A program made the position numbers and the translations under genes. The notes below the pieces were generated by a model. It saw only the letters and a list, made by a program, of their open reading frames with translations, was not told where the DNA came from and searched no databases. A stretch of 64,000 nt of DNA from Burkholderiales bacterium (GTDB lineage: Bacteria; Pseudomonadota; Gammaproteobacteria; Burkholderiales; Burkholderiaceae_C): positions 1 through 64,000 of the forward strand of contig JACRPO010000007.1 in the NCBI GenBank assembly GCA_016223165.1, written 5' to 3'. Shown one piece after another: positions 47,745-55,309 of the stretch. The stretch's first letter is position 1, and each line of letters opens with the position of its first letter.

Positions 47745-50700
47745 GTGCCTGCCGCGACCGAACTCGAAGCCTGCGCGCCCGTCGCGCCCGTCGCGCCGAT
47801 CGGGCCCGGCGAGGCCGCACCGGTGCACCTCGCGCTGCGCACGGCACCGGCGGCGTGCGTGGCGGGGCGCGGCCACGACCTTGCCGCCATCGACGCCGCG
47901 CTGCTCGCGTGGCTCGCGCTCGAGGGGCCGACCCCGCGCGAGCGACTGGCGGCGTTGCTGTGGCCGGCCAGCAGCGCGGAGGGCGCCCGCAACGCCTTGC
48001 GCCAACGGCTCTTCCGCCTGCGCCGGCAGGTCGGCGCCGACCTCGTGTCGGGTGCCCATCTGCTGGCGCTGGCCGCGAACGTCACGCACGATCTCGACGC
48101 CGAGACCGCCCCCCTCGGCGAGTTGCAGCTGGCGGGCTGCGAAGAGTTCGCCGCCTGGTTGCTCGCACGCCGGCAGGCAGCGCAGGCGCAGCACCGGCGC
48201 GCCCTCGTGCTGCGCATCGAGGCGCTGGAGAACGAGGGGGACGCCGACGCCGCCCTGCCGCTGGCCTGCTCGCTGCTGGAGGCCGACCCGCACAGCGAAG
48301 ACGCGCACCGGCGCGTCATGCGCCTGCACTACCTGCGCGGCGACCGCAGTGCCGCGCTGCTGGCCTACGACCGCTGCCTGCGCATGCTGAAGGAGGAGAT
48401 CGGGGCGCGCCCGTCGGCACCGACGCTCGACCTGCTGCGCCTCATCGACAGCAGCCGCGAGGCTCCGGCGGCACATCCCGAGGCAACGCCGCTCCTCGAT
48501 CTTCCACCTCCGCCGCCTCTTCCGCATCCTCCGCATCTTCCGGCGGCGCTTCCGATGGCCGCCGGATCGGCGGCCGCGCCACCCCCTTCGGGCGCCTGGT
48601 GCTCGCCCCTGCCCGCGGCGCTTCTGCGCCCGCCGCGGCTCATCGGCCGCGACGGCGAGCGCGCTGCCCTGCTCGCCGCGTGGCACACCGGCACGCCGGC
48701 GCTCGTCGTCGGCGAAGCGGGCATCGGCAAGTCGCGGCTGCTGCAGTCGCTCGCCGCAGGCCCCGTGGCCGCCGCCTCGGCGCGGCCGGGCGATGCGCTC
48801 ACGCCCTACGCCAGCATCGCCCGCCTGCTCGACAAGGTCGCCGTGCGTGCTCAGGCGGCCGTCGGCGCCCTGCCGGCGCCGATACGCGAGCGCCTGCTGC
48901 CGCTGCTGCCCGCCATCGCCGGCCTGGGCGACGAAGAGCGGGGCGTGGCCCCGGCCGGCGCGGCGAGCTCGGCCACCGACGCCAGAGCTGCGGCGATGCG
49001 CACCGGTTCACTCGCCGGGCCGGTGGCGGCGTTGCTGCAGCAATGCACCCTTGCGCGGTCGATCGACGGCCTCGTGCTCGATGACCTCCACTTCGCCGAC
49101 GCCGCCAGCCTCGATCTGTTGCAGGCTTTGCTCGACACCGCTCGCGGCACGGGCGCGGTGCCGGCCCTGCGCTGGTGCTTCGGGCTGCGGCCGCCGGCAC
49201 CGGCGTCGCGCCTGGCGACCTTCGTCGAATCGCTCGGCCGCGCCGGCCCCAGCGTGACGCTCGCCATCGCGCCGCTGGATGCAGCGCAGCTGGCCGAACT
49301 CGTCGACTCGCTGGCCCTGCCCGGCGTCGCCGGCGCTGCCGTGGCACCCGCTCTGCGCCAGCGCTGCGGCGGCAACCCGCTCTTCGTGCTCGAGACGCTC
49401 AAGCTCGCGTGGACACAGCGCGCGCCGGGCCGGGACCTCGATCTCGAGAGCACGTTGAGGCGCCTGCGACCACCCGGTCGATCAACCGGTCAGTCCACCG
49501 GTCAGTCAACCGGTCGATCCGCCGCTCCACCACTCGGTCAATCACCTGGTCATCCGCCGCCACATTCGCTCGCGCAACTCATCGCCGAGCAACTGGGCCG
49601 GCTCTCGGCGCAGGCGCTCGCACTGGCGCGGCTGGCCGCCGTCGCCGGCACCGACTTCTCGCTCGCGCTGGCCGAGCAGGTGCTGCGTCGCGACGCGCTG
49701 CAGCTCGCCGACGCCTGGAGCGAACTCGAGCGCCAGCATGTGCTCGCCGCAAGCGATGGAAGCGATCGAGCCGATGGCGCCGGCTTCGCCCACGACCTCG
49801 TGCAGGAGGCCGTGCTCGCCGGCGTGCCGGCGATCGTTGCACGCCAGCTGCACGCGCGCGTCGCTGCCTGCCTCGAGGCTGCGGGCGGCGAGCCGGCACG
49901 CGTCGCCGCGCATTGGCAAGACGCTGGCGAGCCGCGACGGGCGCTGCCTGCGCTGCGCGCCGCCGCCGCGCGCGCCCACCGCGCCCTGCGCCAGCGCGAG
50001 CGCATCGCGCTGCTGGTGCGCGCCGCCGACATCGCCGAGGCCGAGGGCGAGACCGGCCCCGCCTTCGACAGCCTGAGCGAAGCGCTCGAGACGCACATGA
50101 ACAGCCTGCGCGACGCGAGCGGCTACCCGCTGCTCGATCGCCTCGATGCGCTCGCGCGCAGCCCGTGGCAGTGCGCGCGCGCCGCCGGCCTGCGCGCCTG
50201 GTACCTGTCGCAGCTGCCCGACCACGCCGAGGCGGCGCGCGTGGGCCAGGCGGCGCTGGCGCTGGCCGAGCCGCTCGCCGACCGCGCCCTCATCGGCCCC
50301 ATCCGCCAGCGCCTGGCCACGGCGCTGGCGATGCTCGGCCGCTTCGACGAGGCCTTGCCGCATCTGCAGGCGGTGCAGTCGTGGGCCGAAAGCGCAGACA
50401 GCGCAGGCAGCGCAGATGGCGCCGGCAGGGCCGGCACCCGCCTCGAACCCGACGACCTCGCCGAGCTGTACGGCAACTTCGCGGTCGTGCTCGACAACCT
50501 CGGCCGCGTCGAGGACGCGCAGGCGCACCACCGGCGCGCCGGCGCCCTCTCGCTGGCCAGCGGCGACCACGCACAGCACCTCACGCACCTGGCCAACCAC
50601 GCCGTCAACCGCCTCGACGCCGGCGACGCCACTGCCGCGGCCGACCTGGCGCGGCAGGCGCAGCAGATCGCCCTCGCCTACGGCCTGCAAGGCGCCAGCG

Positions 50701-51530
50701 TCGCTTTCGTCGCGCTCGTGCAATCCAGGGCGGCGCGGGCGCTCGGCGCCTACGGCGAGGCGCTCGACGCCGCCGAGCGTGCGCTGGCGCTGCTCGAAGT
50801 GCACAACCCGGCGCGGCGGCCGCTCGTGTGGGTGCAGCGCGCCGCATGCTGGCTCGAGCTCGGCCAGGCGGCGCGCGCCGGCCAGGACCTGGACGCGGCG
50901 ATGGCGGCAGAGAGCGCGCTGCCGCCCCATGTGCGGGCGCGTGCCCATCTGGTGCGGGCGCGCTGGTTGCGTGCCACGGGGTCGCCCGGGCGGGACGCCT
51001 TGGCGGCGCTGCGCGAGGCCCGCGCCGCCCTGCCCGCCCAGGGCTGGCCCGAGGCGCAGATCGCGGTGGAGATCGAGTGCGCGTCGAACCTGCCCGATGC
51101 GCAGGCACTGCCGAAGCTGCAAGCGGCGGCGGCGCGCGCCGCGGCGCTGGGGCTGCAGGGCTGCGCGCTGGTCGCGAACGTGCTGGCCGCCGCGCGCTGG
51201 GGCGCCGAGTCTTCCAGGCCGCTCGCCGCAGCGGAGCCAGGGCAGGAGGCCGGTGACCCGCTGGCCGCCGCGCGCCAGGCCCTGCAGAGCCTGCGGCAGG
51301 TGGCGCCCGGCGCGGGCACACCGGCGCAACTGCTGCACGCCGCCGCCACGGCGCTGCGCGCGCAGGGCGATGCCGAGGCCGCCGATGCGGCGGCGCGCGC
51401 CGGCCTCGACTGGCTGCGCAGCACCGCAGGCGAGCGCGTGCCGGAACCGTTCCGCGAGAGCTTCATGCAGCGCGTGCCCGAGCACAAGGCGCTTCTCGCC
51501 TGGGCCGACGGCACGCCGTCGACGCGCTGA
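47745..51530 (+). CDS. Large AfsR/SARP-like transcriptional regulator with ATPase and TPR domains
   Basis: A 1261-residue protein starting with GTG; there is no obvious Shine-Dalgarno. Residues about 40-110 look like a winged-helix domain (ARNALRQRLFRLRRQVGADL). A bacterial transcriptional activation domain (BTAD, about 130-235) follows with LLEADPHSEDAHRRVMRLHY. The AAA/STAND ATPase has Walker A GEAGIGKS at 323-330 and Walker B LVLDDLHFAD with Asp446-Asp447. The rest (about 700-1250) is helical TPR-like repeats rich in Ala/Leu. Residues about 580-610 are a Ser/Gly/Pro repeat linker. Such proteins act as signal-integrating activators; no target is evident. Confidence 0.85.
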   Translation: MPAATELEACAPVAPVAPIGPGEAAPVHLALRTAPAACVAGRGHDLAAIDAALLAWLALEGPTPRERLAALLWPASSAEGARNALRQRLFRLRRQVGADLVSGAHLLALAANVTHDLDAETAPLGELQLAGCEEFAAWLLARRQAAQAQHRRALVLRIEALENEGDADAALPLACSLLEADPHSEDAHRRVMRLHYLRGDRSAALLAYDRCLRMLKEEIGARPSAPTLDLLRLIDSSREAPAAHPEATPLLDLPPPPPLPHPPHLPAALPMAAGSAAAPPPSGAWCSPLPAALLRPPRLIGRDGERAALLAAWHTGTPALVVGEAGIGKSRLLQSLAAGPVAAASARPGDALTPYASIARLLDKVAVRAQAAVGALPAPIRERLLPLLPAIAGLGDEERGVAPAGAASSATDARAAAMRTGSLAGPVAALLQQCTLARSIDGLVLDDLHFADAASLDLLQALLDTARGTGAVPALRWCFGLRPPAPASRLATFVESLGRAGPSVTLAIAPLDAAQLAELVDSLALPGVAGAAVAPALRQRCGGNPLFVLETLKLAWTQRAPGRDLDLESTLRRLRPPGRSTGQSTGQSTGRSAAPPLGQSPGHPPPHSLAQLIAEQLGRLSAQALALARLAAVAGTDFSLALAEQVLRRDALQLADAWSELERQHVLAASDGSDRADGAGFAHDLVQEAVLAGVPAIVARQLHARVAACLEAAGGEPARVAAHWQDAGEPRRALPALRAAAARAHRALRQRERIALLVRAADIAEAEGETGPAFDSLSEALETHMNSLRDASGYPLLDRLDALARSPWQCARAAGLRAWYLSQLPDHAEAARVGQAALALAEPLADRALIGPIRQRLATALAMLGRFDEALPHLQAVQSWAESADSAGSADGAGRAGTRLEPDDLAELYGNFAVVLDNLGRVEDAQAHHRRAGALSLASGDHAQHLTHLANHAVNRLDAGDATAAADLARQAQQIALAYGLQGASVAFVALVQSRAARALGAYGEALDAAERALALLEVHNPARRPLVWVQRAACWLELGQAARAGQDLDAAMAAESALPPHVRARAHLVRARWLRATGSPGRDALAALREARAALPAQGWPEAQIAVEIECASNLPDAQALPKLQAAAARAAALGLQGCALVANVLAAARWGAESSRPLAAAEPGQEAGDPLAAARQALQSLRQVAPGAGTPAQLLHAAATALRAQGDAEAADAAARAGLDWLRSTAGERVPEPFRESFMQRVPEHKALLAWADGTPSTR
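49485..49556 (+). repeat. In-frame 12-base repeat inside the AfsR-like gene
   Basis: Degenerate units of the type CCGGTCAGTCAA (CCGGTC, AGTCCA/AGTCAA) run in tandem, encoding TGQS/TGRS repeats followed by Pro-rich residues. The frame is kept, so it forms a flexible linker after the ATPase domain. Confidence 0.7.
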
Positions 51531-51737
51531 GAGGCGCGGCGGCCGCGCGGCCGAGGACCGGCGAGCGTCCGTCCGCGAGATGACGCAGGCGACCACGGCA
51601 TGGCGCCGCGCCAGATTTGCACGCCAGCCGATGCCGACACCCGCGGCCGCATAACGCAGTCGTAACGCAGCGGCGCCTACAACGAGGGCCATGCACCGGG
51701 CCCGCATCGTCGCCGGGCCAGCGACCAGGAGAAGTGA

Positions 51738-51983
51738 ATGATGTTCCAGCGCCTCGCCCACCCCGCGACCCCCACTGCGACTCCAACCCTGCCACGCCGC
51801 TTCGGCCGTCTCGTGCCGGTGGCGGGCCCCGGCGGCCTCACGCTGCCCGAAGTCAGCCTGGACGACATGGATCCGCTGGCCCAGATGGCGCAGGCCGATG
51901 CCGCCGACGCCAGCCTCATGCGCCTGGTGCTGTGCGCCGCGAGCGCGACGCTGGTGCTGGCCGTGGCTTCGAGCCTGCTCTGA
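51738..51983 (+). CDS. Small protein with C-terminal membrane helix
   Basis: An 81-residue protein, not recognised. The N-terminal 55 residues are Pro/Thr/Asp-rich and polar (LPEVSLDDMDPLAQMAQADA), and residues about 60-79 form a hydrophobic helix (LMRLVLCAASATLVLAVASS), so it is probably a tail-anchored inner-membrane protein. A strong AGGAGAAG lies 6-10 bases before the ATG pair, which supports it as a real gene. It ends 3 bases before the convergent secreted-protein gene. Confidence 0.75.
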   Translation: MMFQRLAHPATPTATPTLPRRFGRLVPVAGPGGLTLPEVSLDDMDPLAQMAQADAADASLMRLVLCAASATLVLAVASSLL

Positions 51984-51986
51984 TGT

Positions 51987-53276
51987 TCAGCCGCGCGGCG
52001 CCGAGGCGCCGCCCCCGCGCGGCGCGCCGCGCTCCTGGCGCGTGTAGTCGGCCGGCACGCGCATCAGCTCGGCGTCGGGCTCGCCGCGCTTCAGGTTGCG
52101 CAGGCGATAGTTGACCTCGCCGCTGCGCGGATCGAAGTCGCGCGACGAGACCGTGAGCAGCAGCTCCGGCGCCGTCCACACCTCGCGCACGATCTGGATC
52201 GGCCGTTCGTTGCCCACGCGCCCGGCCTCGATCGTCCAGGTGGTGCGCTCGCCATGCGCACGCACGCCGTCGAAGTCGCGTGCGGGCAGCGCCGTCAACG
52301 TGCCTTGGCCGCGCGGCGCCAGGTGCGTGGCGCGCCACTGCACGGCCGGCGGCGGCGCCGGGAAGTCCCAGCGCGGCCCGTCGCGTTCCATGCGCAGCAC
52401 GGTGACCTCGGCGTCGCGCGGGCCGGAGCGCTCGACGCGCGAGATGACGGCGGGCACCGGCGGTACCGGGCCGGCGGCTGAAGGCGGCGTTGGCAACGGC
52501 GGCAGGGGCGGCGCGGGTGGCGCGGGTGGCGCGGCCGGTGCGGCCGGCGTCGCCAACGGCACCGAAGCGCCACCCCCGGCGGCCGGCTCCGGCCGCGCCT
52601 GCGCCCCCGCTTGGATCCCTGCCTGTGCCGCCGCATGTGGGCCCGCATGTGCCCTCGCCTGCGCGCGCGCCGCTTCGGCCGTGGCACGCGCCCACTCGCG
52701 CATCTGCTCGCTGTAGTCGCGCCACGAAGCGGCGTCGGCCACCGCGTCCAGCGGCAGCGCGGCACCCGAGAGCCGCCGCGCCGTCTTGCGTTGCGTGTCG
52801 AGCACCCAGCCCTCGCGCGCCACCGGGTCGCGCAGGTAGACATAGCGCCGGCCGCCGCGCTCCACCTCCTGCCGCGTGCGCCCTTCGCCATCTCGGCACA
52901 GGCGCGTGGTGTTCTGGCGCACGATGCGGTTGGGCGCCGCGCCGCCCGGGTCGGGCAGCCATTGCACGTTCTCGTGCACGGCCTCGGCGCAATAGGGCGC
53001 GCCCTTGACGACGCGCTCGCTGCCGGCGGCGCCGTGGCTGCCGGCATCGCCGTGCAGCTCGCGATCGAGTTCGATGCGAGCGGCATCGCTCGCCGCCACG
53101 AGCGTCGAGCGCAGCGCGGCATCGAACGTGTGGCCCTCCCTGGCGCCGATGGCGGCCTCGAGCGCGCGCTCGGCGGCATCGGACGCGAAGGCCGGTGCCA
53201 CCGGCCCGAGGCACGCCGCCATGGCGAATGCCAGCGGCAGCGAGAGAAGGGGTGAACGAAGGGTACGGCGGGTCAT
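51987..53276 (-). CDS. Secreted protein of unknown function in the ECF sigma operon
   Basis: A 429-residue protein with a signal peptide (SPLLSLPLAFAMAACLGPVA to APAFAS). The N-terminal domain (residues about 30-190) contains YCAEAVHENVQWLPDPGGAA and RQEVERGGRRYVYLRDPVAR. A Pro/Ala-rich linker (about residues 240-280) joins a C-terminal part with WRATHLAPRGQGTLTALPAR, RTTWTIEAGRVGNERPIQIV and REVWTAPELLLTVSSRDFD. The last segment resembles proteins that describe a phenotype linked to envelope-stress sigma factors, but I do not recognise the family. It is downstream of the anti-sigma-like gene, separated by an 11-bp repeat array. Confidence 0.75.
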   Translation of the reverse strand: MTRRTLRSPLLSLPLAFAMAACLGPVAPAFASDAAERALEAAIGAREGHTFDAALRSTLVAASDAARIELDRELHGDAGSHGAAGSERVVKGAPYCAEAVHENVQWLPDPGGAAPNRIVRQNTTRLCRDGEGRTRQEVERGGRRYVYLRDPVAREGWVLDTQRKTARRLSGAALPLDAVADAASWRDYSEQMREWARATAEAARAQARAHAGPHAAAQAGIQAGAQARPEPAAGGGASVPLATPAAPAAPPAPPAPPLPPLPTPPSAAGPVPPVPAVISRVERSGPRDAEVTVLRMERDGPRWDFPAPPPAVQWRATHLAPRGQGTLTALPARDFDGVRAHGERTTWTIEAGRVGNERPIQIVREVWTAPELLLTVSSRDFDPRSGEVNYRLRNLKRGEPDAELMRVPADYTRQERGAPRGGGASAPRG

Positions 53277-53323
53277 GGCATCAACCTTCCTGCGCCCGAT
53301 GGCGCGCTGGCATGGAGGGGTTC

Positions 53324-53367
53324 GGAATCGGTTCGGCATCGGTTCACGATCGGTGCACGATCGGCTC
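53324..53367. repeat. Four tandem 11-bp repeats upstream of the secreted-protein gene
   Basis: Units GGAATCGGTTC, GGCATCGGTTC, ACGATCGGTGC and ACGATCGGCTC run head to tail, sharing ATCGG. The 11-base period is close to one DNA turn. The array lies 48-91 bases upstream of the secreted-protein start, within the operon, so it could be a regulatory site on one DNA face or a leader feature. Confidence 0.75.
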
Positions 53368-53377
53368 ACGACCTGGT

Positions 53378-54259
53378 TCAGAAGAGCAGGCGCACCGCCA
53401 GCACCTCGCCACTGCCGGCGACGAGCAGTTCGGCGCGCAGCGGTTCGGCGGCGTGCCCGGGGTCGTAGGGCAGGCCCATCGCCGCCAGGCGCTGCTGCGT
53501 CAGCTCGGTCGTCACGACCCAGGCCGGCGTGTCGGCACCGGCGCCTGCGGCGCCGTTCGCACCCTGGCCGGCGAGCGCGTGCATGCGCTCCGGGCTGACG
53601 AGCGGCACGAAGTGCATCGCCGGGGTCAGTTCGGCTTCGGCAGGGGCGGCGCCGGCGGCGGCGCGCGTCCCGGCGGCGCCAGCCGCTGCCGTCGTCTGCG
53701 GCATCGGTGCCATCGGCGCCGGCGGCCGCAGCGCGAGCAGCACCGACACGCCGAGCACGGCGGCGCAGGTGGCGGCACCGGCCCACGCACCCAGGGCGTT
53801 GCGTGCAACCGATGAGCCCCAGGGTCCCGAAGGGCCGGAAGGGCCGGAAGGGCCCGAAGCCCGGGACTCGACCGATGCAGCGCGCGCGCCCGCGCTCCCC
53901 CATCGCAGCCAGCCCGGCAGGCGCCAGCGCCCTGGCTGCGCTGCTGCCGCGGCCTGCATCCCGGCCGCCAAGCCCGCGGGCACGGTCGCACGCCCGGCCT
54001 GCCGGGCAGCCTGGCGCGCCGCCCGTTGCGCCGCCACCCGCACCGAGGACGGCGGCTGCTGCGCCGCGAGATCGTCGCGCACGGCCGTGAGCGCGTGTGC
54101 CAGGGTCGTGCGGCCTTCGGGGATCATGATGCTCTTGGGGCTCATGGCGCTCATCGTGCTCATGGCGCTCATGGCGCTCTTGGGGCTGCCGGCGTCACCG
54201 GGCCCGTGGGTCCCACCGGCGCCATCGGGGCGACCGGAGCGGTCGGGTGTCGGATTCAT
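53378..54259 (-). CDS. Putative membrane anti-sigma factor of the ECF operon
   Basis: A 293-residue protein with a Gly/Pro/Ser/Met-rich N-terminal part, one membrane segment (about residues 155-175, GAATCAAVLGVSVLLAL) and a periplasmic C-terminal domain of about 115 residues. Its place directly after the sigma gene (18 bases) is the usual place of an anti-sigma factor, but no zinc-binding anti-sigma motif is visible, so the role is context-based. The N-terminus contains a SAMSTMSAMS repeat and residues about 135-150 a GPSGPSGPSG repeat, both encoded by tandem 9-base units. Confidence 0.65.
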   Translation of the reverse strand: MNPTPDRSGRPDGAGGTHGPGDAGSPKSAMSAMSTMSAMSPKSIMIPEGRTTLAHALTAVRDDLAAQQPPSSVRVAAQRAARQAARQAGRATVPAGLAAGMQAAAAAQPGRWRLPGWLRWGSAGARAASVESRASGPSGPSGPSGPWGSSVARNALGAWAGAATCAAVLGVSVLLALRPPAPMAPMPQTTAAAGAAGTRAAAGAAPAEAELTPAMHFVPLVSPERMHALAGQGANGAAGAGADTPAWVVTTELTQQRLAAMGLPYDPGHAAEPLRAELLVAGSGEVLAVRLLF

Positions 54260-54277
54260 CTCGATCTCCCTTGCAGT

Positions 54278-54937
54278 TCATGCACCCGCGCCGAGCAGCG
54301 CGGCGAGCCGCACGCGGGCGCGATGCAGCCGCGTGCGCAACGTATTCAGTTCGATGCCGGCGATCTGCGCCGCCTCCGCGTAGGGCCGCTCCTGCAGGTC
54401 GACGAGCACCACCGCCTCGCGGAACACCATCGGCAGCGCGCGCAGCGCCGCCCACAGCGCCTGCAATTCCTGCGTGCGCACGAGCAGGGTCTCCGGCGAT
54501 GCGGCGCCTTCGCCGTCGTGCGCATCGGCGGCCGCGCTCGAAGCGCCCGTCGTCGCCTCGGCGGCGGGCGCGGCCTCGTCCACCTCGGCCAGTGGCTCCT
54601 CGCGCCGCAGCTCGCGCCAGCGCGCCGCCAGCGCATGGCGGGCGACCCCGGCGAGGTAGGCGCCGATCTGCCCGCGCGCCGGGTCGAAGCCCTGCGGCCG
54701 CGTCGCCAGCGCGACGAAGGCCTCCTGCGTGGCATCGGCGGCCCAGGCGGTGTTGCCGCACAGGGCCAGCGCGTAGCGATAGACGCGGCCCGATTCGCGC
54801 CGGTAGAGGCCGTCCAGTGCCTCGAGCTCGCCGCGCACGAGCCGCTGCAGCAACTGCGCCACCGGGCCGTCGTCGTCCTGCGAGGCCTCGTCCGGTGACA
54901 GCGCGCGTGCACGCCGCTGCGGCGCGAAGAACATCAT
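54278..54937 (-). CDS. ECF-type RNA polymerase sigma factor
   Basis: A 219-residue sigma-70 family protein. Region 2 is at about residues 30-100 (VYRYALALCGNTAWAADATQ, EAFVALATRPQGFDPARGQI), and region 4 at about 160-215 (LPMVFREAVVLVDLQERPYA, EAAQIAGIELNTLRTRLHRA). Between them is an Ala/Glu-rich linker. There is no C-terminal anti-sigma region. The ATG at 54937 overlaps the stop of a 14-codon upstream frame with a strong Shine-Dalgarno. Upstream is a repeated GCGGGAACC array resembling ECF -35 elements, so autoregulation is likely. Confidence 0.9.
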   Translation of the reverse strand: MMFFAPQRRARALSPDEASQDDDGPVAQLLQRLVRGELEALDGLYRRESGRVYRYALALCGNTAWAADATQEAFVALATRPQGFDPARGQIGAYLAGVARHALAARWRELRREEPLAEVDEAAPAAEATTGASSAAADAHDGEGAASPETLLVRTQELQALWAALRALPMVFREAVVLVDLQERPYAEAAQIAGIELNTLRTRLHRARVRLAALLGAGA

Positions 54938-54978
54938 CCTCGCGCGTCCGGGGGCTGCGTGGCCACAGGCTCGGTCAT
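54934..54978 (-). CDS. Short upstream frame coupled to the ECF sigma start
   Basis: A 14-codon frame (MTEPVATQPPDARG) with GGGGAG 6 bases before its ATG. Its TGA overlaps the sigma ATG (ATGA), so it may serve to couple translation. The sigma gene itself has no strong Shine-Dalgarno. It could be a regulatory leader or, less likely, the true sigma N-terminus separated by a frameshift. Confidence 0.4.
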   Translation of the reverse strand: MTEPVATQPPDARG

Positions 54979-55044
54979 GTCGTGCTCCCCTCGTTGTGCG
55001 GTTCGCGGGCCGCGCGCCGCGCCTGCCGCGTGCCGGACCCCCTG

Positions 55045-55077
55045 CGTATTGGAGCGGAGCGCGCAAATGGTTCCCGC
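55045..55077 (-). promoter_or_regulatory. Candidate ECF-dependent promoter of the sigma operon
   Basis: On the minus strand GGGAACC (55075-55069) is followed by 16-18 bases and CCAATACG/AATACG. GGAAC boxes are the usual -35 of ECF promoters, so this may be the autoregulated promoter. It is the downstream member of the repeat array 55069-55131, and lies about 70-100 bases before the short upstream frame. Confidence 0.5.
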
Positions 55078-55131
55078 GCTTCCTGAGGTTCCCGCGGTTC
55101 CCGCGGTTCCCGCGGTTCCCGCAACCGGACC
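55069..55131. repeat. 9-base tandem repeat array (GGTTCCCGC) upstream of the ECF sigma gene
   Basis: One exact unit (55069-55077), one degenerate unit, then five exact units of GGTTCCCGC (55087-55131). Read on the minus strand each is GCGGGAACC, which contains an ECF-type -35 GGAAC. The period is 9 bases. It is in the divergent gap with the histidine kinase gene at 55310. Confidence 0.8.
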
Positions 55132-55309
55132 GCGCGCGGCCTGTCTGCAAACGATGCAGCCTGTCGACCGCTTGTGCGAGTGCGTCGGCCCACGCTGGCA
55201 GCCACCGATGCGGCCGCTACAGTGGCTGCCACCGGATCATCGACGATGACCGGCGCGCAGGCGGAACGGACTCCCCGGGCCACCCGCGGCGACACGACGA
55301 CCGCCCCCG

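Noticed and set aside
54278..55150. Longer start for the ECF sigma factor reaching 55150
   Set aside because: The extension translates the 9-base repeat array into Arg/Asn/Gly runs and has no ribosome-binding site.
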